From Streptomyces atroolivaceus (lineage in GTDB: Bacteria > Actinomycetota > Actinomycetes > Streptomycetales > Streptomycetaceae), in contig NZ_JNXG01000002.1 of the NCBI RefSeq assembly GCF_000717025.1, positions 248,001 to 312,000 on the forward strand: DNA of 64,000 nt. The letters run 5' to 3'. A program made the position numbers and the translations under genes. Under the pieces are notes generated by a model. That model made no database searches. It was not told the origin of the DNA and worked only from the letters and a program-made list of their open reading frames with translations. The stretch's first letter is position 1, and each line of letters begins with the position of its first letter. This document shows, piece by piece, positions 1-11,431 of the stretch.

Positions 1-28
1 TCTCTCCGGCCCTGTCACGACGGTAGGA

Positions 29-45
29 GTTGCCGCAACGGCAAC
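29..45. promoter_or_regulatory. Perfect inverted repeat, possible operator
   Basis: GTTGCC and GGCAAC flank a 5-nt centre (GCAAC), followed at once by another TTGC/GCAAC-like element. It lies in the 203-bp stretch left of the PPOX gene, in which I see no coding sequence. The size fits a TetR or MarR operator for a gene outside the window, but no target start is visible, so this is only a structural observation. Confidence 0.3.
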
Positions 46-203
46 TGCAACCCCCGATCCCCGGACTCTTCGCCGCCGGACGCAGGGCGTGCCCCCGGCC
101 GGACGGACTCGCCGACCGCCGGTACCCGTGGACCTCCCGGTCCCGCCCACGCCGACGGGGCTGTGGCGGAACCGTGCCGCCCTGCTGCCGCACGCCGGCA
201 CGC

Positions 204-620
204 TCAGACGTCGTCGGTGACCGGCCGCAGTTCGTAGTGCAGGGTGCGGTCGCGCTTCAGCCGGTGGGTGAGCGGGACGGCCACGCCCTGGAGCGCGGGG
301 TACTTCCGGGAGAGCGTCCGCGCCGCGTGGGTGTTCTCCTTCGAGTCCTCCTGGAGGAGCCGCGCCCAGGCCTTCACAGGTGGTCCTGTCGGCGCACCCC
401 GCACGGTGCACGGCGCGATCTCCACCATCGGGTGGTTACGCATCCGGTCGACCTTCCAGGCCGAGGAGAACGTGCGGATGTAGGCGTGGTCACCCTCGAC
501 GGCGATGCTGACGGGGGTACGGGCAGCCGAGCCGTCCGGCCTGCGGGTGCTGAGCAGGACGGTGTACTGCTTCACGAAAGGCTCCAGCTCATGGATCGTC
601 TCCATGCATCCATGGTGCAT
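204..620 (-). CDS. PPOX-class (split-barrel, FMN/F420-type) oxidoreductase
   Basis: A 138-residue protein with the pattern of the pyridoxamine-5'-phosphate-oxidase-like split barrel: TVLLSTRRPDG near the N-terminus, TPVSIAVEGDHAYIRT, and a central positively charged WKVDRMRNHP stretch typical of actinobacterial F420- or FMN-dependent PPOX enzymes. The substrate cannot be deduced. No good Shine-Dalgarno is visible for ATG at 620; the ATG at 605 (METIHELE) is a reasonable alternative start. The gene lies 38 bp behind the tetR stop on the same strand, so the two are probably co-transcribed and share the operators in front of tetR. Confidence 0.75.
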   Translation of the reverse strand: MHHGCMETIHELEPFVKQYTVLLSTRRPDGSAARTPVSIAVEGDHAYIRTFSSAWKVDRMRNHPMVEIAPCTVRGAPTGPPVKAWARLLQEDSKENTHAARTLSRKYPALQGVAVPLTHRLKRDRTLHYELRPVTDDV

Positions 621-658
621 GAAACAGGGGCGAGGCGGACCTTCGGGTCATCGGTCCG

Positions 659-1444
659 TCATGGCCCGGTCACTTGTTCCGCGCGCTGCCGGACCAGGGC
701 CTCCAGCCCGTCGACGATGCGGCCGAGGCCGAAGGCGAAGTGGTCGAAGTCGGATCCGAACGCGTCCTCCGGCAGGGCGGCCATCCGCGGATAGTCGCCG
801 CTCAGCATGGCCCGCTCCAGGTACGGGTGCTGTCCCTTCCAGAAGGCCTCGTCGCTCAGGCCCGTCTCGCGGGCGGCCTCCATGGCGTGGTTCTCGGTGC
901 GGGCGAGGCCCTCGACGAAGCTGTTCACCGTCATGATCACGCCGATCAGCTCGGGACCGGTGAGGTTCATCCCCCGGAGCCCGGTCAGTGACAGTTCGAG
1001 ACCGCGCAGGGCGCTCGGGCCGAGGACCGTGCGCGCCTGGTTGATCTTGAGGAGCCAGGGGTGGGCCCGGAGGGTGGCCAGGTAGCTGTGGGCCATGGCC
1101 TCGACGGCCGACCGCCAGTCCCCGGGCACCTCCGACGCGTCCGCGGCGAGCGGTTCGCCCTGGACGCGGTCCAGCATCAGGTCGAGCAGTTCGGCCTTGC
1201 CGGGGACGTAGCGGTAGAGCGTCATCGTGCCGGTCCCGAGCTCCGTGGCGAGCCTGCGCATCGAGAGGGCGTCGAGGCCCTCCGCGTCGGCGACCTCCAC
1301 GGCCTTGCCGACGATCCGGTCGAGCGTGAGAGCCGGCTTGGGGCCACGGCTGGGACGTTCTCCGGTGCCCCACAGGAGCTCCAGGCTCCGTGCGATGTCG
1401 CCGCTCCCCGTGGTGGTGCCGCCTGTCGGTGCGCTCTTCGTCAT
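659..1444 (-). CDS. TetR/AcrR-family repressor of the adjacent DrrAB-type exporter
   Basis: About 261 residues. The N-terminal TetR DNA-binding domain (about 39-90) holds ALSMRRLATELGTGTMTLYRYV, the recognition helix region with the usual G-TLYRY-end. The remainder resembles the TetR_C_1-type all-alpha ligand domain. ATG at 1444 is chosen; ATG at 1468 (MSEAYPEP) is in frame and would place the start almost at the expected transcription start, giving a nearly leaderless mRNA. It is divergent from the ABC exporter genes at 1541, with two gggtacggtgtac repeats between. The usual logic for this arrangement is repression of both directions with release by the exported drug; the ligand is unknown. 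Confidence 0.85.
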   Translation of the reverse strand: MTKSAPTGGTTTGSGDIARSLELLWGTGERPSRGPKPALTLDRIVGKAVEVADAEGLDALSMRRLATELGTGTMTLYRYVPGKAELLDLMLDRVQGEPLAADASEVPGDWRSAVEAMAHSYLATLRAHPWLLKINQARTVLGPSALRGLELSLTGLRGMNLTGPELIGVIMTVNSFVEGLARTENHAMEAARETGLSDEAFWKGQHPYLERAMLSGDYPRMAALPEDAFGSDFDHFAFGLGRIVDGLEALVRQRAEQVTGP

Positions 1445-1474
1445 GGGCTCAGGGTAAGCCTCCGACATGAAACT

Positions 1475-1510
1475 GGGTACGGTGTACTCGAAATCGGGTA
1501 CGGTGTACCC
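1475..1510. promoter_or_regulatory. Two TetR operators, GGTAC-N3-GTACC type
   Basis: The 13-mer gggtacggtgtac occurs at 1475-1487 and 1496-1508, centre-to-centre 21 bp, i.e. two helical turns. The second copy extends to a perfect 6-3-6 palindrome, GGGTAC-GGT-GTACCC. They fill the divergent spacer between tetR and the exporter ATPase. Spacing on one DNA face suggests two repressor dimers binding cooperatively over both promoters. Confidence 0.75.
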
Positions 1511-1540
1511 AGTAAGGGAGCCTGAAGGGGAGGGAGTGCC

Positions 1541-2536
1541 ATGTCCGCATCCGGAGACGCCGTGCTGGCCGAGCGGATCGTGAAGCGGTACGGGGCGAAG
1601 AAGGGGGCCGCGGAGAAACGCGCGCTCGACGGGTTCGACCTGGCGGTCAGGTCCGGCACCGTGCACGGGCTGCTCGGGCCGAACGGTGCCGGGAAGACCA
1701 CCGCCGTGCGGGTGCTCGCCACCCTGCTGCGGTTCGACGCCGGCCGGGCGGAGGTCGCCGGACTGGACGTCGCCCGCCGGCCGCGGCAGGTACGGAGCAG
1801 GATCGGGCTCGCCGGGCAGTACGCCGCCGTGGACGAGGTCCTCACGGGCCGGCAGAACCTGGAGATGTTCGGCCGCCTCTTCCATCTGGGCGGCGGGGCT
1901 CGGCGGCGGGCCGACGAGCTGCTGGAGCAGTTCGACCTGGTGGAGGCGGCGGACAAGGGCGTCACGGAGTACAGCGGAGGGATGCGGCGGCGGCTCGACC
2001 TGGCCGCCTCGATGATCCTCGCGCCCCCCGTGCTGTTCCTCGACGAGCCGACGACCGGGCTCGACCCTCGCGGCCGCGGCGAGGTCTGGGACGCCGTACG
2101 GGCACTGGTGTCCGGCGGTACGACGGTGCTGCTGACCACGCAGTACCTCGACGAGGCGGACAGGCTCGCCTCGCACATCACCGTCATCGACCGGGGGCGG
2201 GCCATCGCGGACGACAGTCCGGACGGACTCAAGGACCGGGTCGGCGGCGACCGGATCGAGGTCGTCGCCGCGGAGCCGGCCGACCTCGCGGCCGTGGCGA
2301 AGGCCGTGGACCGGGTGGCGGGCGGCGGACTCGTGGTGACGGATGCGCCGGACCGTCGCGTGCACGCCCAGGTCACCGACCGGGTGGCCGCACTGACCGA
2401 GGTGGCGCGGTCCCTCCAGGACGAAGGGATCGCGGTGGAGGACATCGGACTGCGCAGGCCGAGCCTGGACGACGTGTTCCTGCGCCTGACGGGACACGGC
2501 GCGCAGGCCCCCGACGGAACGGAGGCCGCGGCATGA
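1541..2536 (+). CDS. ABC exporter ATP-binding protein, DrrA (daunorubicin resistance) type
   Basis: A 331-residue cytoplasmic ATPase. Walker [10 protein letters not shown] lies at about 46-54, the signature YSGGMRRR at about 144-151, and Walker [14 protein letters not shown] at about 163-175, followed by TTQYLDEAD. The C-terminal extension of about 90 residues ending [14 protein letters not shown] is typical of DrrA proteins. Start ATG has the Shine-Dalgarno GGGAGGGAG. The stop overlaps the permease start (ATGA), so the pair is translationally coupled. The family powers export of hydrophobic drugs; the substrate here is not known. The ATPase is controlled from the two operators just upstream. 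Confidence 0.93.
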   Translation: MSASGDAVLAERIVKRYGAKKGAAEKRALDGFDLAVRSGTVHGLLGPNGAGKTTAVRVLATLLRFDAGRAEVAGLDVARRPRQVRSRIGLAGQYAAVDEVLTGRQNLEMFGRLFHLGGGARRRADELLEQFDLVEAADKGVTEYSGGMRRRLDLAASMILAPPVLFLDEPTTGLDPRGRGEVWDAVRALVSGGTTVLLTTQYLDEADRLASHITVIDRGRAIADDSPDGLKDRVGGDRIEVVAAEPADLAAVAKAVDRVAGGGLVVTDAPDRRVHAQVTDRVAALTEVARSLQDEGIAVEDIGLRRPSLDDVFLRLTGHGAQAPDGTEAAA

Positions 2537-3363
2537 CCGCGCTCGAACTGCCCGCCACCACCGGCCGCGAGCGGAGCCGGGCGTACTGGGCGCTCGCCGA
2601 CTGCTGGAACGTCACCCGCCGCAGCCTCACCCACTACCAGCGGCAGCCCCTCGCGATCGTCTGGCAGCTCGGTTTCCCGATCATCTCGGTGCTGCTGTAC
2701 GGCTACGTCTTCGGCAGCGCGATGAAGGTGCCCGGGGGCGGCGACTACCGGGAGTTCCTGATGCCCGGCATGTTCGCCACGACCATGACGCTGGGCTTCA
2801 TGAACACCGCCATGGCCGTGGTCACCGACGCCGGCAAGGGGGTCATCGACCGCTTCAGGTCGATGCCGATGGCCCCGTCCGCCGTCACCGCAGGGCGCGG
2901 GGCCGCGGACCTCGTGGTGGCCTCCGCCGAGCTGGCGATCCTGGCGGCCACGGCGCTCGCGATCGGCTGGCGGGCGGACGGCGGCCCGCCGGCAGCTGTG
3001 GCGGCGTTCGGTCTGCTTCTGCTGCTGCGGTTCAGCCTGATCTGGGTAGGGGTCTGGATCGGCCTGCTCGTCCCGAACGCGGAATCGGCGGGCGGGCTGT
3101 ACGCGATCGCCTTCCCCGTCACGATGATCTCCAGCGCGATGGTGGCCCCCTCGCTGATGCCCGGCTGGCTGGGCACGGTCGCCGCCTGGAACCCGGTCTC
3201 CTCCACGGTCACCGCAGCCCGGCAGCTGTTCGGCAACCCGGTGGCGGGCGGCGGCACCTGGATCGAGGAGCACGCGCTGCTGATGGCGCTGGTGTGGCCG
3301 CTGGTGATCACGCTGGTGTTCCTGCCGCTCGCGGTGCGCAGATTCCAGCGGCTCAGCCGCTGA
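2533..3363 (+). CDS. ABC-2 type permease, DrrB family
   Basis: A 276-residue integral membrane protein with about six hydrophobic segments (for example around 40-60, 77-98, 138-157, 158-183, 195-216 and 245-265) and a cytoplasmic N-terminus. The region [20 protein letters not shown] between the second and third helices is characteristic of DrrB/ABC-2 permeases. It partners the ATPase just upstream, with which it shares an ATGA overlap, to form a two-gene drug exporter. Confidence 0.92.
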   Translation: MTALELPATTGRERSRAYWALADCWNVTRRSLTHYQRQPLAIVWQLGFPIISVLLYGYVFGSAMKVPGGGDYREFLMPGMFATTMTLGFMNTAMAVVTDAGKGVIDRFRSMPMAPSAVTAGRGAADLVVASAELAILAATALAIGWRADGGPPAAVAAFGLLLLLRFSLIWVGVWIGLLVPNAESAGGLYAIAFPVTMISSAMVAPSLMPGWLGTVAAWNPVSSTVTAARQLFGNPVAGGGTWIEEHALLMALVWPLVITLVFLPLAVRRFQRLSR

Positions 3364-3383
3364 GCCCCGCGTAGGGTCCGTCC

Positions 3384-3938
3384 ATGCAGGCCGACCGGGC
3401 CCCCGAGCCCTTCTCCACCTTCCGTCTCGACGCTCTCCCGCTCGATGCCACGTACGCGCAGGAGATGGCCGGGGTCCTCTCCGACCCTGCCCTCCACACC
3501 TGGACGGGAGGCGCCCCGGAGGACGCCGGCACGCTGCGAGCCCGCTACGAGCGCCAGGCTGCCGGCTCGCCCGACCCCGCCGAACTCTGGTGGAACTGGG
3601 TGCTCCGGGTGCGGGCCGACGGGTGCCTGGCCGGCTATGTGCAGGCCACCGTGCGCGGGGCGCGGGCAGAGGTGGCCTGGGTGGTCGGGACCCGGTGGCA
3701 GGGCAGGGGCTACGCGAAGGAGGGGGCCGCCGGTCTGGTCCGGCACCTGCTGGACCGGGGCTCCGTCCGTACGGTCGTCGCCCACATCCACCCGGACCAC
3801 GCGGCCTCCGCAGCCGTGGCCACCGCTGCCGGGCTCCTGCCCACGGACGGACGGGAGGACGGTGAGGTGCGGTGGCGGCGGGACACCGCCCGGGAGACCG
3901 CGACGGACCGGGTGGCGTGCTCCGGCCGCGATCTCTGA
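3384..3938 (+). CDS. GNAT-family N-acetyltransferase
   Basis: 184 residues of GNAT fold. The acetyl-CoA pyrophosphate-binding motif A is seen as VGTRWQGRGYAKEG (about 97-110), preceded by the strand YVQATV and followed by VVAHIHPDHAASAAVATAAGL, the helix-4 region where ribosomal-protein and small-molecule N-acetyltransferases carry H/N-P-x-S. It begins 20 bp after the permease stop on the same strand and could be the last gene of the exporter operon. The acceptor is unknown. Confidence 0.85.
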   Translation: MQADRAPEPFSTFRLDALPLDATYAQEMAGVLSDPALHTWTGGAPEDAGTLRARYERQAAGSPDPAELWWNWVLRVRADGCLAGYVQATVRGARAEVAWVVGTRWQGRGYAKEGAAGLVRHLLDRGSVRTVVAHIHPDHAASAAVATAAGLLPTDGREDGEVRWRRDTARETATDRVACSGRDL

Positions 3939-4028
3939 TCAGGACGGACGCGGCCGTCGTCGTCCCAGGCCTCCATGGTGCGCGGAGCGCGGACGCGGCA
4001 GCTCCGGGGGCCGGGCATCCGACGGACG

Positions 4029-4640
4029 CTACGGGCGGGGACGGCCCGCCTCGACCAGCTCGGCGACGTCGAGGGTCATGTCGGCACCGATCGACGCGGG
4101 AAGCTCGGCCGACTGGCCGGGGGCGTAGACCTCGTGGCTGTCGTACGTGCAGCCGGTGGGCTCCGTCAGGACGTGGAGGCGGCCGTGGCGGCGGTCCAGG
4201 ACCACGTACGCCGGGATCTTCGCCTCGGCGTACGCGGCGACCTTGTTGCGGAGGTCGCTCTTGTAGTTGCCTGATGTCACTTCCAGGACGAGGCGGAAGA
4301 CGGCCGGGTCGTAGCAGTTGTTCTCGACCAGATGCCCGTCGAAGTCCGCGTCCACGACGGCGAGGTCCGGGATGGCGTAGTCCTCCGGCCCGCCGGGCAG
4401 CCACAGGCCGATGGCCTGGAGGACCGCGGACTCCCCGTCGTCGAGTCCGGCGGTGATGAAGGGCCGCATGAGCTTGGTCAGAGCGCGGGCGTGCGGGCCG
4501 TCCGGGGGTGGGGCCACGGTGATGACGCCTCCGATGATCTCGACGCGATAACCCGGAAGCTGCTCCATGAGACGGTTCGCCGTCACGAGCATCGGTTCCG
4601 GCTCATCGTCACAGGGGTGCTCGACTGCGGCAGCAGACAT
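4029..4640 (-). CDS. Uma2-family (DUF820) restriction-endonuclease-like protein
   Basis: 203 residues. The PD-(D/E)XK-like core is visible as IPDLAVVDADFD, then RLVLEVTSG (the E-x-S/K strand), DLRNKVAAYAEAKIPAYVVLD. Uma2/DUF820 proteins are abundant in Streptomyces and cyanobacteria; their cellular role is unsettled. ATG at 4640 is chosen because CAGGAGG lies 8 nt upstream; an in-frame ATG at 4679 is possible but has no such site. It stands alone, convergent with the GNAT gene. Confidence 0.85.
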   Translation of the reverse strand: MSAAAVEHPCDDEPEPMLVTANRLMEQLPGYRVEIIGGVITVAPPPDGPHARALTKLMRPFITAGLDDGESAVLQAIGLWLPGGPEDYAIPDLAVVDADFDGHLVENNCYDPAVFRLVLEVTSGNYKSDLRNKVAAYAEAKIPAYVVLDRRHGRLHVLTEPTGCTYDSHEVYAPGQSAELPASIGADMTLDVAELVEAGRPRP

Positions 4641-4741
4641 GGCGGGCCCTCCTGAAATGGCTGGTGTCGAGGACATCATCGTAGGACGGGGCTCCCGAAT
4701 CCGTCCCGCAGGCGGTTCGTCACCCGGCCGAGTGAAGCAGA

Positions 4742-4775
4742 AACGGCCCTGCTCACCGAGGTGTGCAGGGCCGTT
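4742..4775 (-). terminator. Strong hairpin terminator after serC
   Basis: AACGGCCCTGC (4742-4752) pairs with GCAGGGCCGTT (4765-4775), and the loop itself holds CACC-GA-GGTG, so nearly the whole element is double-stranded. It sits 15 bp past the serC stop and separates it from the Uma2 gene upstream region. There is no long U-tract, as usual in Streptomyces. Confidence 0.85.
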
Positions 4776-4790
4776 CCGGACGTGTGACCG

Positions 4791-7245
<2,455 letters not shown>

Positions 7246-7249
<4 letters not shown>

Positions 7250-8481
7250 TTCAGGCCTCCAAGAGCTGGGGTGGGCGTGAAGTGCACCGGCAGATCCGTC
7301 AGCCCGTGCAGCCACGGGGACGGGCGCCGGGTCAGCTGTTCCGCGGGGACGTCGAGGTCCACGTCCGGGAGCCGGTCCAGGAGCACCTCGATCCCCGTAC
7401 GGGCGATGACCTCGGCGGTCTCCTGGGCCGGGAACGGGCAGCGGTGTTCGCCGTGCCCGAAGGAGAGGAAGGCGTTGTTGCCGCCGGTCAGCGCGGAGCC
7501 GTCGGTGCGTATCTGCGGGTCGACGTTGGCGGCGGCGATGCCCAGGAGCAGCAGGTCACCGGCGCGGATGTGACGCCCGCCGAGGTGGGTGTCACGGGAC
7601 GCCCAGCGGCCCGCCACGTTCTGGGTGGGGGTCTCCTCCCAGAGCACCTCGTTCATGGCCTCGCCGACGCTGTGCCGGCCGCCCGACAGGGAAGCGGCGA
7701 AGCGGTCGTCGGTGAGCATCAGCCGGAGCGAGTTGCCCATCCAGTCGGCGGTCGGCTGGTGGCCCGCGGCCATCATCACCATGAGGTCCTGGGCGACCTC
7801 CTCGTCGGTGAAGCCGCCCGGGTCCTGGAGCATCCGGGTCGCCACGTCGTCGTCGGGCCGGGCGTGCTTGTCGGCGAGGAGCTGGAACATGGCCGTGCCG
7901 AGGTGCTGCTGTCCGGCCAGGGCCCGTTCGCGGCCGTCGATCATGTCGTTGAGCGCGCCCACGAGGGGTCCGCCGACCTCGTCGCTGAAGCCGTAGAGCT
8001 TCGCTAGGACGCGGGCCGGGAGCAGCATCGCGTACTCGGCGATGATGTCGGTGCGGCCGATGGAGCAGAAGCGGTCGATGAGATCGTCGGCGTACTCCTC
8101 CGCGTACCGCTTGAGCGCGAACGGGTCGACGGCCTCCAGGGCGTTGCTGATCATCGCCGCACGGACGGTGTGCCGCTCACCGACCGTGTAGAGGATGGAC
8201 GGCTGCCTGCGGCCGATCATCGGCAGCAGCGGCCAGCCCTCCGGGATGTTGTCCCACTGGTTCCAGAGCTCGGAGTCGCGGCTGAAGAGCACCGGGTCGC
8301 CGGTGACCTGGTGCAGCTCGCGGTAGCCGAGGATCAGCCAGGCGGGTATGTCGCCGGCGAGGACGACGGGGGCCACGGCGCCGTGGTCACGGCGCATCTC
8401 CCGGTACAGCCGCACGGGGTCGGTCTGGAACCGTGGTCCGGACAGAGGTACGGGACCGTGGGACACGGGGCACTGGGTCAC
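7246..8481 (-). CDS. Cytochrome P450, CYP157-like, lacking the ExxR motif
   Basis: 411 residues from a GTG start that overlaps the stop of cvnD (GTGA). I-helix AAGHQPT at about 235-241 and haem loop FGHGEHRCPF, cysteine near 348, are present. The K-helix reads MNEVLWEETP, so the normally invariant ExxR arginine is tryptophan. Loss of this arginine is a known feature of the CYP157 family, whose members lie next to CYP154 genes in conservons, exactly as here. Translationally coupled at both ends. Whether it turns over a substrate or acts as a haem sensor for the conservon is not known. Confidence 0.88.
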
Positions 8482-9131
8482 GGGGTGGGCTCCGGGGTCA
8501 TGGCCGGGGCTGGGCCGGCGGACAGGGCAGGGCCGGAAGCCTTCGCACGGGCGACGGACATCGCGTGGAGGTGCTCGACCAGCGTGATCAGGACGTACTT
8601 GCTGGAGGAGCGGTCCCGCGCGTCGCACTCGACGAGCGGGACGTCGGGGGAGAGGTCGAGGGCCTCGCGGATCTGCTGCTCGGTGTGGAACGAGCCGCCG
8701 AAGTCGTTGCACGCGACGATGAACGGCGTGCCGTGGTGCTCCAGCCGGTCGATCGCGTACCAGGAGTCGGCGAGCCGCCGGGTGTCGACGAGGACGACGG
8801 CGCCCAGGGTTCCGGAGAAGAGACGGTCCCACAGGAACCAGAAGCGTTCCTGTCCGGGCGCGCCGAAGAGATAGAGGACCGAACGCGCGTCGAGCGTGAT
8901 GCGGCCGAAGTCGAAGGCGACCGTGGTGGACGTCTTGGAGTGCACACCGTCGAGGTCGTCGACGGCCTCGCCCGCGCGGGTCATGGTCTCTTCCGTGTTG
9001 AGCGGACGGATCTCGCTCACGGATCGGACCATGGTGGTCTTGCCGACCCCGAAGCCGCCGACGACGACGATCTTCAGTCCGTTGTCGGCTGTCGCCTGCA
9101 GGGCGGCACGGTCAGAGGTTGCGGAGTCCAA
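8478..9131 (-). CDS. cvnD: Conservon Ras-like GTPase CvnD
   Basis: 217 residues. P-loop GGFGVGKTTMV at about 23-33, switch-II-like FGAPGQERFWFLWD, and a guanine-specificity region VACNDFG, all typical of CvnD. TTG at 9131 (LDSATSDRAA) is chosen: it overlaps the cvnC end by 20 bp, and known CvnD proteins begin with the same MDS-like residues; an upstream in-frame start at 9179 lies deep inside cvnC. CvnD is a small GTPase proposed to assemble with CvnA-C at the membrane like a eukaryotic G-protein system. The C-terminal Ala/Pro-rich tail is probably disordered. Confidence 0.92.
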   Translation of the reverse strand: MDSATSDRAALQATADNGLKIVVVGGFGVGKTTMVRSVSEIRPLNTEETMTRAGEAVDDLDGVHSKTSTTVAFDFGRITLDARSVLYLFGAPGQERFWFLWDRLFSGTLGAVVLVDTRRLADSWYAIDRLEHHGTPFIVACNDFGGSFHTEQQIREALDLSPDVPLVECDARDRSSSKYVLITLVEHLHAMSVARAKASGPALSAGPAPAMTPEPTP

Positions 9132-9483
9132 CGAGCACCTGTTCCAGGGTGTCGGTGTCGGGGAGCCGGTCCGCGACACGGGCAGTACGGGGGTGGCGGG
9201 CGCTGATCCGGCCGGTGTCGAGCAGGTCGCACAGCATGATGCGGACGATGCTGACGGGCAGATTCAGGGTGGCCGAGATCTCGACGACCGCGGTGGGCCT
9301 GTTGCACATCCGCAGGATCGCGACGTGCTCCGACTGCATTCCGGGGCTCGGGTCGCACTCGGCGACGACGAGCGTCACCAGGTCGAACGCGGCCGAGTCG
9401 GACCGGCTGCGGCCACCCGTGAGGGTGTACAGCCGGTCCGGGTCGTCGTCGCGTCCGGGGCGGGGGCGCGGGACGGACGTCAT
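9112..9483 (-). CDS. cvnC: Conservon DUF742 protein CvnC
   Basis: 123 residues with the DUF742 winged-helix pattern: DRLYTLTGGRSR at the start, FDLVTLVVAE, then MCNRPTAVVEISATLNLPVSIVRIMLCDLLDTGRI, and a C-terminus ending LEQVLVGLRNL as in most CvnC proteins. Its ATG overlaps the cvnB stop (ATGA). In vitro work on the S. coelicolor Cvn9 system placed CvnC in a complex with the other Cvn proteins. Confidence 0.93.
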   Translation of the reverse strand: MTSVPRPRPGRDDDPDRLYTLTGGRSRSDSAAFDLVTLVVAECDPSPGMQSEHVAILRMCNRPTAVVEISATLNLPVSIVRIMLCDLLDTGRISARHPRTARVADRLPDTDTLEQVLVGLRNL

Positions 9484-9923
9484 ACGTCCGCGGTTTCCGC
9501 GACCGTGGCCGCCGTGTCGCCGGAGGGGTCGCGCGGCGGGGCGACGAGGTATTCGCCGAGCTGCTCGACGAGTTCGCTCATGTTGTGGCCGACCAGGCCG
9601 ACGTCGGAGTCCTCCGCCGCCACGACCGCCAGGTGGGCGCCCGCGCCCGCCTCGACGATGAACAGCACGCCGCCGTAGAACTCGGTCATCGCGGACCGTA
9701 CGCCGCCGCTGCCGTCACCGAACTCGATGGACGCGCCGTGCGACAGGCTCTGGATGCCGGCGGAGATGGCGGCGAGCTGGTCGGCCTGGTCGACGGAGAG
9801 TTCGGGGGTGCGGCACAGCTTCAGGCCGTCCCGGGAGAGGACGAGAGCGTGCCGGGCGCCGGGCGTGCGGTCGAGCAGCCCCTCCAGCAGCCAGTTGAGC
9901 TTCTCATCGGTGGTCGCGCTCAT
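9480..9923 (-). CDS. cvnB: Conservon roadblock/LC7 protein CvnB
   Basis: 147 residues. Roadblock/LC7 fold: LNWLLEGLLDRTPGARHALVLSRDGL, then DQLAAISAGIQSLSHGAS, FYGGVLFIVEAGAGAHLAVVAAEDSDVGLVGHNMSELVEQLG. Roadblock proteins regulate small Ras-like GTPases, consistent with CvnD three frames downstream. ATG overlaps the cvnA stop as ATGA. Confidence 0.95.
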   Translation of the reverse strand: MSATTDEKLNWLLEGLLDRTPGARHALVLSRDGLKLCRTPELSVDQADQLAAISAGIQSLSHGASIEFGDGSGGVRSAMTEFYGGVLFIVEAGAGAHLAVVAAEDSDVGLVGHNMSELVEQLGEYLVAPPRDPSGDTAATVAETADV

Positions 9924-11431
9924 CGGGTGTTGCCTTCCGGGTGCGGGGAATTGGCTCGTACCGCCTGGCTGAAGGTGCTGAAGCGGGCAGCCTGGACCTT
10001 CGGGTCGGTGGCACGGGGCCTGGGGGATTCGGCTCCGCCGGGGGTGGCATTGCCGGTACGTGCTTCGGCGGCGGCCAGGGTGCGGCCGCGGCGCCGCTTG
10101 GGCAGGCCGCTCTCACCGACCTGGGGGACACCACCGGTGGACTCGGACGCCGACTCCGGGCTCCCGGACGCGGCATCCGTCCGCGACGCGGACCCGGGGG
10201 AGTGCGCCGCCGCGGTGGCCGGGGTACGGCTGTCCGGGCCCGGCGTCGTGTGGGCCGGCTCGGGCTCGGGGTGTCCGGCCGGCTCCGGGAGGGGAGCGGT
10301 GGTCGCGGGTGTACGCGAGATGAGCTCCTGCGGCAGCATCATCAGGGCGCCCGTTCCTCCGCGTGCCGACGGCCGGAAGGAGACGGTCAGGCCGTGCTTC
10401 CTGGCCAGCCGGCCGACGACGGCGAGTCCGAGCCGGGTGCCGGAGATACCGGTGAGGTCCTGGTTGTCGGCGGAGACGGCGCGCTCGGCGCGGCGCAGCT
10501 GCACGTCGCTCATCACCAGGCCGCTGTCCTCGACGGTGACGACGATGCCCGCCGGCACCTCCTCGACGTACACATGCACTTCGGCGGTGGGCGGCGAGAA
10601 GTTGGCAGCGTTGTCAAGGAGTTCGGCCAGGGCGTGCATGACGCCCTCGGCGGCGTGGCCCGCGATCGCCACATCGCTGGTCGAGTGGAGGCGGATGCGC
10701 TGGTAGCCGCCGATACGGCCCATGGCTCCGCGCAGGATCGACTCCATCACGATCGGCTTGGCCCAGCGGCGCCCTGAGCGCGCACCGGTCAGCACGGCGA
10801 TGGAGTCGGCGAGACGGCCCGCCTGGGCCGTGCGGTGGTCGAGGTGCAGCAGATCGCCGAGCACGTCCTCGGCGGTGTGCCGGTGCTCCATCTCGCGGAG
10901 GTCGGCCAGCATGCTCGTGGCCAGGGCCTGCATCCGGCCCGCGGCGTTGGCACAGGCGGAGATCGCCGCGGAGCGCTCGTTCTCGGCGCGCCGGGCACGG
11001 GTGGTGAGCCGGGCTGCCTCGGCGGTGAGCCGTTCGTGCTGCTCGGTGGCCTCGACGGTGACCCGTGCGACCCGGTCGTCCGCCTCGGCGGTCACCCGGG
11101 CCGCCTCGGCGGAGGCGGCCGCTCTGATGCGGGCGATCTCCGCGGTGAAGCGCTGCGCCTCGGCGGCGGAGGTCGAGACGAGGCGGGAGGTCTCGGCGGT
11201 GAAGCGTTCGGAGTCGGCGGCCCGCATGGCGCGCAGATTCCGGGCGGTGGCGAGCGCGTGGACGGTGACGGCCGCCGCGACGCACAGCAGCACGGCGGCG
11301 GAGCCCGCCCCCCATGCGGTCGGGGTCCGTACCGAGGCGGGAGCGGCGGCGACCGCCCACAGGCACAGAGCACCGGTAACGGCTGCCGATATCAGCAGGG
11401 CGAGTGCGGTCGGCCGGAGTGAAGGGCGCAA
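9920..11431 (-). CDS. cvnA: Conservon membrane sensor histidine-kinase-like protein CvnA
   Basis: About 503 residues from TTG at 11431, chosen because CGAGGA lies six bases upstream and the protein then begins just before two membrane segments (about 8-28 and 33-53). A long alanine/glutamate-rich coiled coil follows (about 60-160), then LLHLDHRTAQAGRLADSIAVL, resembling the dimerisation helix, and an HATPase domain with N-box ELLDNAANFSPP and G-boxes VEDSGLVMS and GLAVVGRLARKHG. The last 130 residues are Pro/Glu/Ser-rich. No extracellular sensor domain is large enough to see, so input may come through the membrane or coiled coil. First gene of the six-gene operon. Confidence 0.9.
   Translation of the reverse strand: MRPSLRPTALALLISAAVTGALCLWAVAAAPASVRTPTAWGAGSAAVLLCVAAAVTVHALATARNLRAMRAADSERFTAETSRLVSTSAAEAQRFTAEIARIRAAASAEAARVTAEADDRVARVTVEATEQHERLTAEAARLTTRARRAENERSAAISACANAAGRMQALATSMLADLREMEHRHTAEDVLGDLLHLDHRTAQAGRLADSIAVLTGARSGRRWAKPIVMESILRGAMGRIGGYQRIRLHSTSDVAIAGHAAEGVMHALAELLDNAANFSPPTAEVHVYVEEVPAGIVVTVEDSGLVMSDVQLRRAERAVSADNQDLTGISGTRLGLAVVGRLARKHGLTVSFRPSARGGTGALMMLPQELISRTPATTAPLPEPAGHPEPEPAHTTPGPDSRTPATAAAHSPGSASRTDAASGSPESASESTGGVPQVGESGLPKRRRGRTLAAAEARTGNATPGGAESPRPRATDPKVQAARFSTFSQAVRANSPHPEGNTR

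Noticed and set aside
1441..4404. 987-codon minus-strand open frame over the exporter and GNAT genes
   Set aside because: Arg/Pro-rich translation without domain pattern; it is the antisense of well-supported genes in GC-rich DNA.
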